Shown piece by piece: positions 12,199 through 20,618 of a stretch of 64,000 nucleotides of DNA. Numbering within the stretch: position 1 is the first letter of the stretch; each line of letters begins with the position of its first letter. A program made the position numbers and the translations under genes. The notes beneath the pieces were generated by a model, which was not told the origin of the DNA, did no database searches, and saw only the letters and a list, made by a program, of their open reading frames with translations. The DNA is from Haemophilus parainfluenzae (GTDB taxonomy: Bacteria; Pseudomonadota; Gammaproteobacteria; Enterobacterales; Pasteurellaceae): assembly GCF_003253005.1 (NCBI RefSeq), contig NZ_QEPZ01000007.1, positions 1 to 64,000 of the forward strand. Direction: 5' to 3'.

Positions 12199-12434
12199 TA
12201 TTGGTTTTCCTCTGTAAATTTTAGTGAGACCGAGTTGATATAAAAAAAGTGCGGTCAAATTGATTGACGTTTTTTATTTATATCGAAGATTGACGCCGTT
12301 TCGGATACCGCACTCTGAACCTTACTTCTGTAGTGGGCTACTTAAATTAAAACGTCTGATTAATTTAAGTGGAAACAGATACCATTAAACGGAAAATGCC
12401 TATCTGTTTTTTGTGCTGTTTTTGATAGCACAAA

Positions 12435-12460
12435 ATGGCTGATGGTAAACCACCAGCCAT
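12435..12460 (-). terminator. Candidate attenuator hairpin in the rplL-rpoB spacer
   Basis: The 297-bp spacer between rplL and rpoB holds an imperfect 12-bp stem (12435-12446 with 12449-12460, one mismatch, ATGGCT/AGCCAT ends), followed on the minus strand by TTTT. A second stem (12409-12417 with 12427-12435) lies immediately downstream, and a single uptake signal sits at 12246-12255. E. coli has an attenuator and an RNase III site at this place, so a partial terminator that lowers rpoBC relative to rplJL is a reasonable reading, but strength is unknown. Confidence 0.5.
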
Positions 12461-12495
12461 TAAGCCTGAGAAACAGGACATAAGAGAATCAAAAA

Positions 12496-12867
12496 TTATT
12501 TGATTTCTACTTTTGCACCAGCTTCTTCTAATTCTTTCTTAAGTGCTTCAGCTTCTTCTTTAGAAACGCCTTCTTTTAAGTTAGCTGGAGCAGATTCAAC
12601 TAAGTCTTTAGCTTCTTTTAAGCCTAAACCAGTTGCACCACGTACTGCTTTGATAACTGCTACTTTGTTGGCACCAGCTTCAGCAAGAACTACGTCGAAT
12701 TCAGTTTTTTCTTCTGCCGCTGCTGCTGCGCCGCCAGCCGCTGGAGCTGCTGCTACTGCTGCTGCAGAAACGCCGAATTTTTCTTCCATCGCTGCGATTA
12801 ATTCAACGATTTCAGTTACAGATTTAGAAGCGATCGCTTCAATGATTTGTTCGTTAGTTAATGACAT
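12496..12867 (-). CDS. rplL: 50S ribosomal protein L7/L12
   Basis: Stalk protein that recruits translation GTPases. The 123-residue product has the N-terminal dimerisation domain ([13 protein letters not shown]), an Ala/Gly-rich hinge (about residues 37-54) and the conserved C-terminal domain with the KEAKDLVE helix and the final AKVEIK. The ATG at 12867 is preferred over an in-frame ATG nine bases upstream because family members begin with MSLTNEQ. It follows rplJ by 54 bp; the L10-(L12)n complex is assembled from this pair. Confidence 0.98.
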   Translation of the reverse strand: MSLTNEQIIEAIASKSVTEIVELIAAMEEKFGVSAAAVAAAPAAGGAAAAAEEKTEFDVVLAEAGANKVAVIKAVRGATGLGLKEAKDLVESAPANLKEGVSKEEAEALKKELEEAGAKVEIK

Positions 12868-12921
12868 AACAATCAATTCCTAAAATTAATAAAGTTAAAT
12901 GAAGTAAGAAACGCTTAATGA

Positions 12922-13413
12922 TTAAGCTGCTTCTTGTAATTTGTCGCGTAATGCCGCAAAAGTGCGAACAAGTTTGCCTGCCGCAGCTTCTTTCATTGTG
13001 CCCATTAAACGTGCAATTGCTTCTTCGTAAGTTGGTAATGTTGCTAAGAATTCAACATCTTGGATCTTACCTTCAAAGGCTGCACCTTTAATTTCAAACT
13101 TATCGTTTGCTTTAGCAAAATCTTTAAACAAACGTGCTGCTGCACCTGGGTGTTCGTTAGAGAATGCGATAAGTGTTGGACCTACAAACGTATCTTTTAA
13201 GCATTCGTAATCTGTGCCTTCAACTGCGCGACGTAATAAAGTATTACGAACTACACGCATTGTAACGCCAGCTTCACGAGCTGCTTTACGTAATTCAGTC
13301 ATTTTATCAACAGTTACACCGCGAGAGTCCGCGATTACTGCTGAAAGTGCACCTTTGGCTGCTTCATTTACTTCAGCAACAATTGCTTGTTTGTCTTGAA
13401 GATTTAATGCCAT
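12922..13413 (-). CDS. rplJ: 50S ribosomal protein L10
   Basis: Base of the ribosomal stalk, binding 23S rRNA through its N-terminal domain and L7/L12 dimers through its C-terminal helix. The 163-residue protein begins [15 protein letters not shown], as in the family, and has normal length. A GGAGC ribosome site precedes it. It is the first gene of this transcript: rplK and rplA, which precede rplJ in E. coli, are not present; a RidA gene lies upstream instead. Confidence 0.98.
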   Translation of the reverse strand: MALNLQDKQAIVAEVNEAAKGALSAVIADSRGVTVDKMTELRKAAREAGVTMRVVRNTLLRRAVEGTDYECLKDTFVGPTLIAFSNEHPGAAARLFKDFAKANDKFEIKGAAFEGKIQDVEFLATLPTYEEAIARLMGTMKEAAAGKLVRTFAALRDKLQEAA

Positions 13414-13648
13414 TGGCTTTTAGCTCCTGAATACACTCCGATTTCTCGGAATTAATTTACCTCATCGAAAGAGTTATCTTTCAGACTAGGACGACTTCGG
13501 TGCCCAGAAGCAAGAAATATTCTTATTCTGTTCACCATCTACGTAGGATTATTAAGACGATTATTGCTAACCATTCCCTACGGTCTTGGACGGGGCTTGA
13601 ATAGGTCAAGCACCAACCAGAAATTTTACGCTAAGCGTAATTTAGGTG
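13414..13648 (-). other. 5' leader of the rplJL-rpoBC mRNA (L10 autoregulatory leader)
   Basis: About 235 nt of untranslated RNA separate the predicted start site from the rplJ ATG. The segment is rich in short complementary blocks and contains no credible ORF. In enteric bacteria L10-L12 binds a structured leader at this position and represses translation. The long structured leader is seen; the L10-binding role is inferred by position. Confidence 0.6.
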
Positions 13649-13654
13649 CGAGAT

Positions 13655-13683
13655 TATAGTGATTAATCTCGCTCTTGTAAAGC
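13655..13683 (-). promoter_or_regulatory. Promoter of rplJL-rpoBC
   Basis: On the minus strand a -35 TTTACA (13678-13683) and a perfect -10 TATAAT (13655-13660) are spaced exactly 17 bp. This would start transcription near 13648, giving a long leader before rplJ. It is the only strong promoter seen upstream of the operon. Confidence 0.8.
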
Positions 13684-13725
13684 ATATTGTAGAAAAAATC
13701 TGCAGATTTTAACCGCACTTTCCTA

Positions 13726-14145
13726 TCATTTTCTTACAGCAATAGCTTCGATTTCTAAGCCCACATCTTTTGGTAAGCGAGCAACTTCTACGCAAGAACG
13801 AGCTGGGAAATTCGGGTGATTATTTTCTTTAAAGAATTTCTCATACTCTGCATTTACTGCGGCAAAATCATTCAGATCTTTCACAAACACAGTGGTTTTC
13901 ACAATATCGCCCACGGTCAAACCCGCTTGTTCAATAATCGCTTTCACATTTTCTAACGATTGACGCGCCTGAGCCACAATATCTTTTGGTACGTCACCCG
14001 TTGCTGGATTGACAGGGATTTGCCCCGATGTTAAAACTAAATTACCTAAATCTACCGCTTGAACATAAGGACCAATTGCTGCTGGGGCTTTTTTAGTATG
14101 AATAGGATTGACGGTAGTTTTAATACTAATTCCATAATTAGACAT
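13726..14145 (-). CDS. ridA: RidA family reactive imine/enamine deaminase
   Basis: Member of the YjgF/YER057c/UK114 (RidA) family, trimeric cytosolic enzymes that hydrolyse reactive 2-aminoacrylate-type enamines made by PLP enzymes. The 139-residue product carries the family blocks AAIGPYVQAV, TSGQIP and the C-terminal NFPARSCVEVARLP with the conserved catalytic Arg, ending EIEAIAV. The ATG at 14145 follows an AAGGGAGAA ribosome site and is preferred to an upstream extension rich in Lys. The N-terminus is about ten residues longer than in typical RidA (128-130). It lies downstream of mlaA on the same strand, 67 bp apart. Confidence 0.93.
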   Translation of the reverse strand: MSNYGISIKTTVNPIHTKKAPAAIGPYVQAVDLGNLVLTSGQIPVNPATGDVPKDIVAQARQSLENVKAIIEQAGLTVGDIVKTTVFVKDLNDFAAVNAEYEKFFKENNHPNFPARSCVEVARLPKDVGLEIEAIAVRK

Positions 14146-14212
14146 GATTGTTCTCCCTTTCTTTTTCGTTACCTTAAAAAACGCGGTAAAAACGACCGCA
14201 CTTTTTACCAAA

Positions 14213-14959
14213 TTAATCTATTTCTTTTAATACATCATCAGACAGTTCTTTCTGTGAACTTTCTTTCACTTTACCATCATTTACTTTAAATTCTAAATTC
14301 TGATAATAAGCTTCGCGGAAAGTAACATAAGGATCTTGTGCTTGATTTAGCAACTCTGTTTGATCCAATGTCTTAGAGCGTTTATCTATCGCTTGCACTC
14401 CATATTTTACAAGTGACCACGGACCGCCTACCCAATTCCAGAAAGGATAGGTATAAGCTGCATCAACTACTGCACCGGTTAATTGACGAGGTGTTGTTGC
14501 ATTATAAATTGGCAATACAATATAAGTGCCTGCATCTACACCATAGGTGCCCAATGTTTCACCAAAGCTACGTTGATCATAAACCTGTAATTCTTTACTT
14601 GCACTTGCAAAGTCAAATAAGCCACCAATACCAAAGGTTGAGTTAATCCAAAAGCGGTTGAAGTGAACAAAGGCTTTTTTCGGCTCACCTTCTAATAAAC
14701 GGTTAACAAAGCTCACCGGCTCATCCAAGTTATTTGCCACATTGGATAGACCTTTTGTGACCGGTGTCGGCACGTAATCACGCCAGCCTTTTGCTGCTGG
14801 TTCCAACACATAGCGATCCATGACTTTATAGTTAAAATCAAACATCGTACGGTTAAAACTTTCTAATTTATCATTGCGTTCACCATCTGCTTTTGTTGCA
14901 CAACCTGTTAATACAGCTGTTGCCATTAAGCCGACCGCAAGTAAAGGTGTTTTTTTCAT
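14213..14959 (-). CDS. mlaA: Outer-membrane lipoprotein MlaA (VacJ)
   Basis: Lipoprotein of the Mla system that removes misplaced phospholipids from the outer leaflet of the outer membrane and passes them to the periplasmic carrier MlaC. The 248-residue protein has a lipoprotein signal with lipobox LTGC (Cys20) and the VacJ-family blocks FNRTMFDFNY, the EPVSFVNRLL segment and FGIGGLFD. The other mla genes (mlaFEDCB) are not in the window, which is normal for mlaA. It precedes ridA on the same strand and probably shares a transcript. Confidence 0.95.
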   Translation of the reverse strand: MKKTPLLAVGLMATAVLTGCATKADGERNDKLESFNRTMFDFNYKVMDRYVLEPAAKGWRDYVPTPVTKGLSNVANNLDEPVSFVNRLLEGEPKKAFVHFNRFWINSTFGIGGLFDFASASKELQVYDQRSFGETLGTYGVDAGTYIVLPIYNATTPRQLTGAVVDAAYTYPFWNWVGGPWSLVKYGVQAIDKRSKTLDQTELLNQAQDPYVTFREAYYQNLEFKVNDGKVKESSQKELSDDVLKEID

Positions 14960-15119
14960 TCCACTTTCCTATCACAAAAAATTGTCTTTATTGTAACCAA
15001 CTTGAGAGATAACTACAAAAAGTTTATTGAAACCCTTAGATGACTTTTTCTGTTCGCTATTTTTAATAACAGTGCTTTTTAGTTTTCCCAAAATGACTTT
15101 TGTTCCCAGCATAAACAAA

Positions 15120-15141
15120 AATGCCACCTTTCGGTGGCATT
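15120..15141 (-). terminator. Terminator of the YagU-family gene
   Basis: Perfect 9-bp stem AATGCCACC/GGTGGCATT (15120-15128 with 15133-15141), 4-nt loop, followed on the minus strand by TTT and a T-rich stretch. It lies just past the stop of the gene at 15160. Confidence 0.85.
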
Positions 15142-15159
15142 CTTTGCAATATAGATTAA

Positions 15160-15783
15160 TTATTCAGTTGCATTTTTTAATGGAATTTCTGCATCTGGCT
15201 CGCGAGTAATACGGTTACGTAAATCACGACGAATAATCTCAATTGTCCAAAACCAGAAAATGTGTCCCACTAATTCAGAAATATGTTCATACAATGGCCA
15301 TTCTGCAACAGGTGGTGTTAAACCTAATGCTGGGAAAGTGATGTAGTGAACACAGACATCTGCAATTAAACCTGCACCAATACCTTGCCAGAATTTGATT
15401 TTAGGGAAACGTTCTGCCACTAAGCAGTAAGCAATAGCAAATACTAATGAGAAAGTAATGTGAGTCACACCAATCCAGTCAAAACCATGATCTGCAAAAG
15501 TGAATGCGGCTTGAGTTGGATCAATACCTAAATAATCACGTAAGAATACGTGTGGTGGGTTTAAGAATGCACGTGAACAGACTTGAAGAATTTGATCTTG
15601 GCTTAAGCCTGTAATGTCTACTTTACATGCTGCCGCGAAGAAATCAATTGGACTACGCGGAGGAAATGGATGCTCTGCACCCCATTTTACGAATGCAGAA
15701 ATCAAACCTGCAATAATACCAACAAAAATCGCTACGCCATAACGACGACGATTAGCAGGAGTTTGTTCAAAAATACCTGACAT
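15160..15783 (-). CDS. YagU family inner-membrane protein (DUF1440)
   Basis: A 207-residue polytopic membrane protein resembling E. coli YagU, which has been linked to acid resistance. Hydrophobic stretches occur near residues 18-33 ([15 protein letters not shown]), 110-135, 140-160 and 180-195. The N-terminal half carries the family block around [12 protein letters not shown]. The ATG at 15783 has a GGAGC ribosome site; an upstream in-frame extension is rejected. It is monocistronic, with its own terminator. The family assignment is fairly sure; the biochemical role is unknown. Confidence 0.78.
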   Translation of the reverse strand: MSGIFEQTPANRRRYGVAIFVGIIAGLISAFVKWGAEHPFPPRSPIDFFAAACKVDITGLSQDQILQVCSRAFLNPPHVFLRDYLGIDPTQAAFTFADHGFDWIGVTHITFSLVFAIAYCLVAERFPKIKFWQGIGAGLIADVCVHYITFPALGLTPPVAEWPLYEHISELVGHIFWFWTIEIIRRDLRNRITREPDAEIPLKNATE

Positions 15784-15940
15784 ATATTTGCTCCGAAAAA
15801 AGAAAAAAATGACCGCTCTTTGTATCAAAAGTCGCAGTTCCCATTTTGCTTTAGCAAAACTTGTCTTGAATTTTCAATGACTTTGGTGAGTTAGTCAAGA
15901 ACTAATTATTAAGAGTTAGAACACTTTATGATAAGAATAA

Positions 15941-15968
15941 AAAATGCGGTTATTTCTAACCGCACTTT
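15941..15968. terminator. Hairpin of a degenerate plus an intact uptake signal after tal
   Basis: AAAATGCGGT (15941-15950) pairs with AACCGCACTTT (15958-15968) with one bulge and a short loop; on the minus strand it is followed by a T run. It lies 12 bp past the tal stop and probably ends that transcript. Confidence 0.65.
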
Positions 15969-15979
15969 TATCTATTAAA

Positions 15980-16933
15980 TTAAAGTTTTGCTGAAAGCAT
16001 TGCTTCTAATTTCTCTTGGTCAACTGCAAATTTGCGAATTCCCTCTGCTAATTTTTCAACAGCCATTGCATCACTGTTATGTTGCCAATAGAACTCAGCT
16101 TCTGTTAATGGTTGTGGTTTCGCTTTTACTTCGCCTTTGTATTCTAGTTTGCGTACAAGTGCGGTTGAATTTTCTTGCAATTCTTTCAGTAATGCTGGTG
16201 CAATGGTTAAACGATCGCAACCTGCAAGTTCAGTAATTTCACCTACATTACGGAAGCTCGCGCCCATCACAACGGTGTTGTAGCCATATTCTTTGTAGTA
16301 ATTGTAGATTTTTGTGACAGAAATAACGCCTGGGTCTTCTGCTGGCGCATATTCTTTTTTGTCGGAGTTTGCTTTGTACCAGTCTAAAATACGACCTACA
16401 AATGGAGAAATTAAGTAAACGCCTGCTTCTGCACAAGCACGAGCTTGCGCTTCAGAGAATAATAAGGTTAAGTTACAGTTAATGCCTTCTTTTTCAAGGA
16501 TTTCTGCAGCTCGGATACCTTGCCATGTCGAAGCAATTTTAATCAAAATACGGTCGTTTGAAATGCCTGCTGCATTATAAAGTGCGATTAATTTACGCGC
16601 TTTTTCAACCGTTGCTTGTGTGTTGTAAGAAAGACGCGCATCCACTTCAGTAGAAATACGTCCCGGAACGATTTTTAAAATTTCTAAACCAATATTTACC
16701 GCTAATTTATCTTCTGCGTCAATAAGTTGTTGTGCTTTATCATTGCTTTGAGCTTTTGCATACGCTACCGCTTCATCAATTAATGGCGCATATTGTGGAA
16801 GTGCAGATGCGCTTAGAATTAATGATGGGTTAGTAGTCGCATCTTGTGGTTGATATTTTTTAATCGCGTCGATATCGCCAGTGTCTGCGACCACAACGGT
16901 CATTTGACGAAGTGAATCTAATTGAGTTGTCAT
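15980..16933 (-). CDS. tal: Transaldolase
   Basis: Cytosolic enzyme of the non-oxidative pentose phosphate pathway, transferring a dihydroxyacetone unit between sedoheptulose-7-P and glyceraldehyde-3-P. The 317-residue protein matches TalB-type transaldolases: DATTNPSL near residue 31, and the Schiff-base Lys132 in the IKIASTWQG block. The ATG at 16933 has a GGAG ribosome site. It diverges from the decayed opp operon. An uptake signal lies inside the gene (16157-16165). Confidence 0.97.
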   Translation of the reverse strand: MTTQLDSLRQMTVVVADTGDIDAIKKYQPQDATTNPSLILSASALPQYAPLIDEAVAYAKAQSNDKAQQLIDAEDKLAVNIGLEILKIVPGRISTEVDARLSYNTQATVEKARKLIALYNAAGISNDRILIKIASTWQGIRAAEILEKEGINCNLTLLFSEAQARACAEAGVYLISPFVGRILDWYKANSDKKEYAPAEDPGVISVTKIYNYYKEYGYNTVVMGASFRNVGEITELAGCDRLTIAPALLKELQENSTALVRKLEYKGEVKAKPQPLTEAEFYWQHNSDAMAVEKLAEGIRKFAVDQEKLEAMLSAKL

Positions 16934-17225
16934 TATATTCTCCTTGAATGGATTTGTTTGAATTCAACTGCCTTACGATAGCATAATTAGCTTTAAAAGG
17001 GTAATTCGTCCATGAAAATATTTACGATAGGGAAAACCAATATATTCTAGATTCACCCTCTCATACCATCACTTTTAGCAATTTTTTCGCAATTTATTAG
17101 ATACAAATCACAAAACGTTATTTTTCTTTAAATAATCACCTTACAAATCTTTACAAAAATGAAATTTTGAGCTAATAAGAGAAAGACTCTTTATAAAAAT
17201 ATCGCCTAATGACAAGGAGGCTCAA
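16934..17225 (+). promoter_or_regulatory. tal-oppA divergent intergenic region with the surviving opp promoter
   Basis: A 292-bp AT-rich gap without a credible ORF. A -10-like TATAAA at 17192-17197 and a strong AAGGAGG ribosome site (17214-17220) precede the oppA start, so expression signals for the deleted opp operon appear intact. No clear -35 box is visible at the ideal distance. Confidence 0.45.
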
Positions 17226-17675
17226 ATGCAACACAAACTACTTTTCTCTGCAATTGCTCTTGCTCTTTCCTATTCTGCGCAAGCAGTTATAGTACCTGAG
17301 GGAACGCAATTAGATGAAAAACAACATATCGTCATCAATAACGGGGCTGAACCACAAAGTTTTGACCCACAAAAAACTGAAGGTGTACCTGAATCTAGCG
17401 TTGCTTATCAATTACTTGAAGGCCTCGTCACCTCAGACTCTGAAGGTAAACTTCAACCGGGTGTAGCTGAAAGCTGGGAAAACACACCAGACTTTAAAAC
17501 TTGGACATTCCATTTACGTAAAGATGCCAAATGGTCAAATGGTGATCCCGTTACCGCGCACGATTTCGTGTTTGCTTGGCGTCGTTTATGGCACAGCAGA
17601 GCAAATTTTCTATCATCCGACTCATCCTTATTCCATTGGCTTAATGGATGCGATTCCTCGCTTAGACGGCAATGA
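17226..17675 (+). pseudogene. oppA: oppA 5' remnant (oligopeptide-binding protein), truncated and fused out of frame
   Basis: The first about 121 codons encode a normal OppA N-terminus: a Sec signal peptide ending AQA (residues 1-20) and the SBP_bac_5 blocks NNGAEPQSFDP, VAYQLLEGL and DPVTAHDFVFAW. After W119-R-R-L the sequence switches abruptly, near 17586-17589, to DNA that in another frame encodes the C-terminus of OppD. The reading frame then runs 28 unrelated codons to a stop at 17673-17675. OppA proteins are about 540 residues, so more than three quarters is missing along with oppB and oppC. The product would be a secreted, non-functional fragment. Signal, promoter and ribosome site are intact, suggesting a recent deletion. 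Confidence 0.9.
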
Positions 17676-17856
17676 AGAACACTTGGTAACCATTCCTGGA
17701 AATCCACCGAATTTATTGCATTTGCCAAAAGGTTATCCGTTCTCATCTCGTTGCCAATTTGCTACCGAACAATGCCAAACTGCGCCAAAACTGACTACAT
17801 TTAATCACGGTCAATTACGTAATTGTTGGTTACCCGCGGAGAAATTTAACCTATGA
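17587..17856 (+). pseudogene. oppD: oppD 3' remnant (oligopeptide ABC transporter ATPase C-terminus)
   Basis: In frame 1 this stretch encodes about 90 codons that match the C-terminal region of OppD: YGTAEQIFYHPTHPYS, the IPGNPPNLLHLPKG oligopeptide-ABC C-terminal motif and a Cys-containing tail. The Walker A, signature and Walker B regions are absent. Its stop overlaps the oppF ATG (ATGA), the ancestral oppD-oppF junction. The left boundary is the deletion scar with oppA. It has no start of its own, and the oppA frame reads through it in a different register, so it is not expected to be translated. Confidence 0.9.
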
Positions 17857-18851
17857 CAGTCTCAAACAACAAAGAATTACTCCTTGAAGTCAATCACTTA
17901 GGCGTCAGTTTTAAAATTAAAAATGATAAATCCCTTGTCTTCGCTAAACCGCAAACCTTAAAAGCGGTCAAGGATGTGTCTTTTAAACTTTACGCAGGTG
18001 AAACTCTCGGTGTAGTGGGTGAATCTGGTTGCGGTAAATCCACACTTGCGCGCGCTATTATCGGTTTAGTCGAAGCAAGTGAAGGGGAAATCTTGTGGCT
18101 TGGCAAAAATTTACGAAAACAATCAGAGAAACAATGGAAAGAAACGCGCAAAGATATCCAAATGATTTTTCAAGATCCGCTCGCCTCTCTCAATCCGCGA
18201 ATGAATATTGGTGAAATCATTGCTGAGCCATTAAAGATCTACCAACCGCACTTAAGTACCGCTGAAGTGAAAGAAAAAGTGCAAGGTATGATGTTGAAAG
18301 TCGGGCTTTTACCAAACTTGATTAACCACTATCCGCATGAGTTTTCTGGTGGCCAATGTCAGCGTATCGGTATTGCTCGCGCGTTAATCATTGAGCCGAA
18401 AATGATCATTTGTGATGAACCTGTTTCTGCATTGGATGTGTCCATTCAGGCACAAGTAGTGAATTTACTGAAATCTCTACAAAAAGAAATGGGGCTTTCC
18501 TTAATTTTCATCGCCCATGACTTAGCGGTGGTAAAACACATTTCTGACCGCGTGTTGGTGATGTATTTAGGCAATGCAATGGAATTAGGCAGCGATGAGG
18601 AAGTATATAACAATACCAAACATCCTTATACCAAAGCCTTAATGTCTGCAGTTCCGATTCCCGATCCGAAATTGGAACGCAATAAATCCATCGAATTGCT
18701 TGAAGGTGAGCTGCCTTCGCCAATTAATCCACCGTCTGGTTGCGTGTTCCGTACCCGCTGCCTGAAAGCCGATGAAAATTGTGCGAAACAAAAACCACCT
18801 TTCACCAGCCAAAATAACAGCCATTTTGTGGCTTGTTTGAAAGTCTTATAA
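17853..18851 (+). CDS. oppF: Oligopeptide ABC transporter ATPase OppF (orphaned)
   Basis: Full-length (332 residues) ATPase with Walker A GESGCGKST near residue 57, the signature FSGGQCQRIGIARAL, Walker B with CDEPVSALD, and the oligopeptide-ABC C-terminal extension with the PSGCVFRTRC motif. In an intact system OppF pairs with OppD to drive OppBC. Here OppA, OppB, OppC and most of OppD are gone, so OppF has no local partner. Translational coupling to oppD is lost, because ribosomes entering from oppA stop about 180 nt upstream. It could be on its way to decay or could serve another peptide transporter. Confidence 0.93.
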   Translation: MTVSNNKELLLEVNHLGVSFKIKNDKSLVFAKPQTLKAVKDVSFKLYAGETLGVVGESGCGKSTLARAIIGLVEASEGEILWLGKNLRKQSEKQWKETRKDIQMIFQDPLASLNPRMNIGEIIAEPLKIYQPHLSTAEVKEKVQGMMLKVGLLPNLINHYPHEFSGGQCQRIGIARALIIEPKMIICDEPVSALDVSIQAQVVNLLKSLQKEMGLSLIFIAHDLAVVKHISDRVLVMYLGNAMELGSDEEVYNNTKHPYTKALMSAVPIPDPKLERNKSIELLEGELPSPINPPSGCVFRTRCLKADENCAKQKPPFTSQNNSHFVACLKVL

Positions 18852-18856
18852 AACAA

Positions 18857-18884
18857 AAAGTGCGGTTAAAATTCACCGCACTTT
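18857..18884. terminator. Uptake-signal inverted pair acting as terminator between oppF and the VirK-like gene
   Basis: AAAGTGCGGT (18857-18866) and ACCGCACTTT (18875-18884) form a 10-bp stem with an 8-nt loop between two convergent genes. T-rich or A-rich flanks on both sides suit bidirectional termination. Confidence 0.75.
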
Positions 18885-18890
18885 CTACTT

Positions 18891-19760
18891 TTACAATTCC
18901 AATTTTTCTTCAATTACTTTACCCAAATTATCTAACATCGCATAACGCTTGCGATACATGGAGCGCTTTTTACTCGGCACATCATCAAGATTTCTATCTA
19001 TTTCTAAAGGCAATTCCCAATAATCTTTCAACTGTCCACCTGATTCAGCAAAAATCACATCATAATCTACAACATAATGAGAGCTTTGAATAAAACGAGA
19101 TTTATTTTGATATTTTTGAGGAATACCTAACAATTGATTAAAGCCTAATGCTTTCGTCAATGCCTTCATCGTTTCCACCATCAAATAAGCGGGGCGCAAA
19201 CCATAACAAGTTTTTGTGAGTTGCTTTACCATCTCTTTAGATCCTTCAAAATTGGGCCCCTGCACCACAGAAATAAGTAATGCCTCGCCAAGTTTGGCAA
19301 AAGTAAGCAAATACACTAATTCATTACGTGGTTTATGCCATAACTCCAGTACCCAATAACCTTCCATCGGTTGATGTGTAGTCATCGATAATGTCATCTC
19401 AAAATCAGGAATCACTTCACCAAAACTTAATGGCGTTTTATAAATGGGTGCTGAAAGTGCGGTCAATTTTTTAGGTAAAAAAAGTAGATTCTCACAGATA
19501 GCTTGAAAACGCTGTTTGCTGTTAAAACGTTTATCTAAAAAGCGATAAACTAACGGATAACTATAATCTGCATGTTCATTTAATAACGTCACAAGAAAAG
19601 GATGCTGGTTAATAAATTGCTCAAATTGAACAATTAATCCACGGTGTAAAAAAGCGCGAAGACGATAACGTAAACGCTTAAGCGCATAAGAACGCCCAGG
19701 GCGATCGGGATAAACAGCCTCAGCTTTTGTCCAACGATATTGATTTTCTTGAGATTCCAT
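18891..19760 (-). CDS. VirK/YbjX family protein (DUF535)
   Basis: A 289-residue soluble protein of the VirK/YbjX (DUF535) family. Members in enteric pathogens (Shigella VirK, Salmonella VirK and YbjX) affect virulence or resistance to antimicrobial peptides; the biochemical activity is not known. Visible features are a basic N-terminus (RSYALKRLRYRLRAFLHRG), the GEGYWVLEL-like block EGYWVLELWH near residue 130, and the C-terminal R-S-x-Y-R-K-R-Y-x-M motif shared by the family. No signal peptide or membrane segment is evident. It is convergent with oppF and divergent from engB. An uptake signal lies inside at 19455-19463. Confidence 0.8.
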   Translation of the reverse strand: MESQENQYRWTKAEAVYPDRPGRSYALKRLRYRLRAFLHRGLIVQFEQFINQHPFLVTLLNEHADYSYPLVYRFLDKRFNSKQRFQAICENLLFLPKKLTALSAPIYKTPLSFGEVIPDFEMTLSMTTHQPMEGYWVLELWHKPRNELVYLLTFAKLGEALLISVVQGPNFEGSKEMVKQLTKTCYGLRPAYLMVETMKALTKALGFNQLLGIPQKYQNKSRFIQSSHYVVDYDVIFAESGGQLKDYWELPLEIDRNLDDVPSKKRSMYRKRYAMLDNLGKVIEEKLEL

Positions 19761-19874
19761 AGGTATTGGTATAATTAAAAGATATTTTTAATGATTTAAA
19801 GTGCACATTCTCTCATAATTTCAGCAATTTTTCTATTTGTGATATGCTAGGGTCAATTGATGAAAGGAACCATT

Positions 19875-20489
19875 ATGTCTGAAATTAAACTGAATTATCA
19901 TAAAACACATTTTCTTACGAGTGCTCCAAATATTCGTTCTATCCCAGAAGATACAGGGATTGAAATTGCTTTTGCTGGACGCTCAAATGCCGGAAAATCA
20001 ACCGCACTTAATGCGTTAACCAATCAAAAAAGCTTAGCTCGAACCTCTAAAACACCTGGTCGTACACAGTTAATCAACCTTTTTGAGGTGGAGCCGAATT
20101 GTAAACTAGTGGATTTACCTGGCTATGGCTATGCTGCCGTTCCTGAAAAAATGAAAATCGAGTGGCAAAAATCCCTCGGGGAATATTTGCAAAAACGAGA
20201 ATGTTTAGGCGGACTTGTTGTTTTAATGGATATTCGCCATCCTTTAAAAGATCTCGATCAACAAATGATAGAATGGGCAGTTTCTGCTGATTTACCGGTT
20301 ATGCTACTTTTAACTAAAGCGGATAAACTCAGCCAAAGTGCACGTAGCAAACAAGTCAAAATGGTACGTGAAGCGATTTTACCCTTCCAAGGTGATATTC
20401 AAGTAGAGGCTTTTTCTGCACAAAATAAAATTGGTATTGATAAATTGGCTGCCAAGTTAGATAGTTGGTTTGCCCCACTTTTCGCGTAG
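19875..20489 (+). CDS. engB: Ribosome biogenesis GTP-binding protein EngB (YihA/YsxC)
   Basis: Essential GTPase needed for large-subunit assembly and cell division. The 204-residue product has G1 GRSNAGKST (35-43), G2 around the TPGRTQ block, G3 DLPGYG, and G4 TKADK. The ATG at 19875 follows AAAGGAAC; an upstream ATG at 19857 would place the ribosome site inside the gene. It precedes comM as in H. influenzae, but a strong terminator separates the two. An uptake signal at 20001-20009 lies within the G1 coding region (encoding TAL after the P-loop Ser). Confidence 0.96.
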   Translation: MSEIKLNYHKTHFLTSAPNIRSIPEDTGIEIAFAGRSNAGKSTALNALTNQKSLARTSKTPGRTQLINLFEVEPNCKLVDLPGYGYAAVPEKMKIEWQKSLGEYLQKRECLGGLVVLMDIRHPLKDLDQQMIEWAVSADLPVMLLLTKADKLSQSARSKQVKMVREAILPFQGDIQVEAFSAQNKIGIDKLAAKLDSWFAPLFA

Positions 20490-20514
20490 TTTTTTATCAA
20501 GAAAAAGTAATTTC

Positions 20515-20576
20515 TGCGATCAAGATCGCAAAAAAAGCACAGAATGTATGATTTCATTCTGTGCTTTTTTTATAGT
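20515..20576 (+). promoter_or_regulatory. comM competence promoter: CRP-S site and -10
   Basis: A 16-bp palindrome at 20515-20530, TGCGATCAAGATCGCA, matches the CRP-S (competence regulatory element) rule TGCGA-N6-TCGCA exactly, distinguishing it from ordinary CRP sites (TGTGA-N6-TCACA). A -10-like TATAGT lies at 20571-20576, placing the palindrome centre about 60 bp before the predicted start. In H. influenzae such sites need both CRP-cAMP and Sxy. No good -35 box exists, as expected for an activator-dependent promoter. The palindrome directly abuts the engB terminator. Confidence 0.85.
20531..20570 (+). terminator. Terminator of engB
   Basis: Long perfect stem of 16 bp (20531-20546 with 20555-20570, core GCACAGAATG/CATTCTGTGC) with an 8-nt loop and a T tract. 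It sits between the CRP-S palindrome and the comM -10 box, so the DNA serves as terminator for engB and as promoter spacer for comM. Confidence 0.9.
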
Positions 20577-20618
20577 GCGAAAATCTGATTATTTTTGACC
20601 GCATTTTAAGGAATCTGA

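Noticed and set aside
12199-12258. N-terminal extension of RpoB
   Set aside because: The longer frame has no family counterpart, and a good ribosome site precedes the ATG at 12198.
12409-12435. Second hairpin in the rplL-rpoB spacer as a terminator
   Set aside because: The stem is followed by A residues, not T, on the transcribed strand; a full stop before rpoB would also be implausible.
12500-12883. 127-codon open frame on the plus strand opposite rplL
   Set aside because: It is the antisense shadow of the highly biased rplL gene (Ala/Ser-rich translation), with no ribosome site or family similarity.
17226-17675. A novel 149-residue secreted protein
   Set aside because: The first about 121 residues are plainly OppA and the rest is an out-of-frame reading of oppD, so this is a deletion remnant rather than a new gene.
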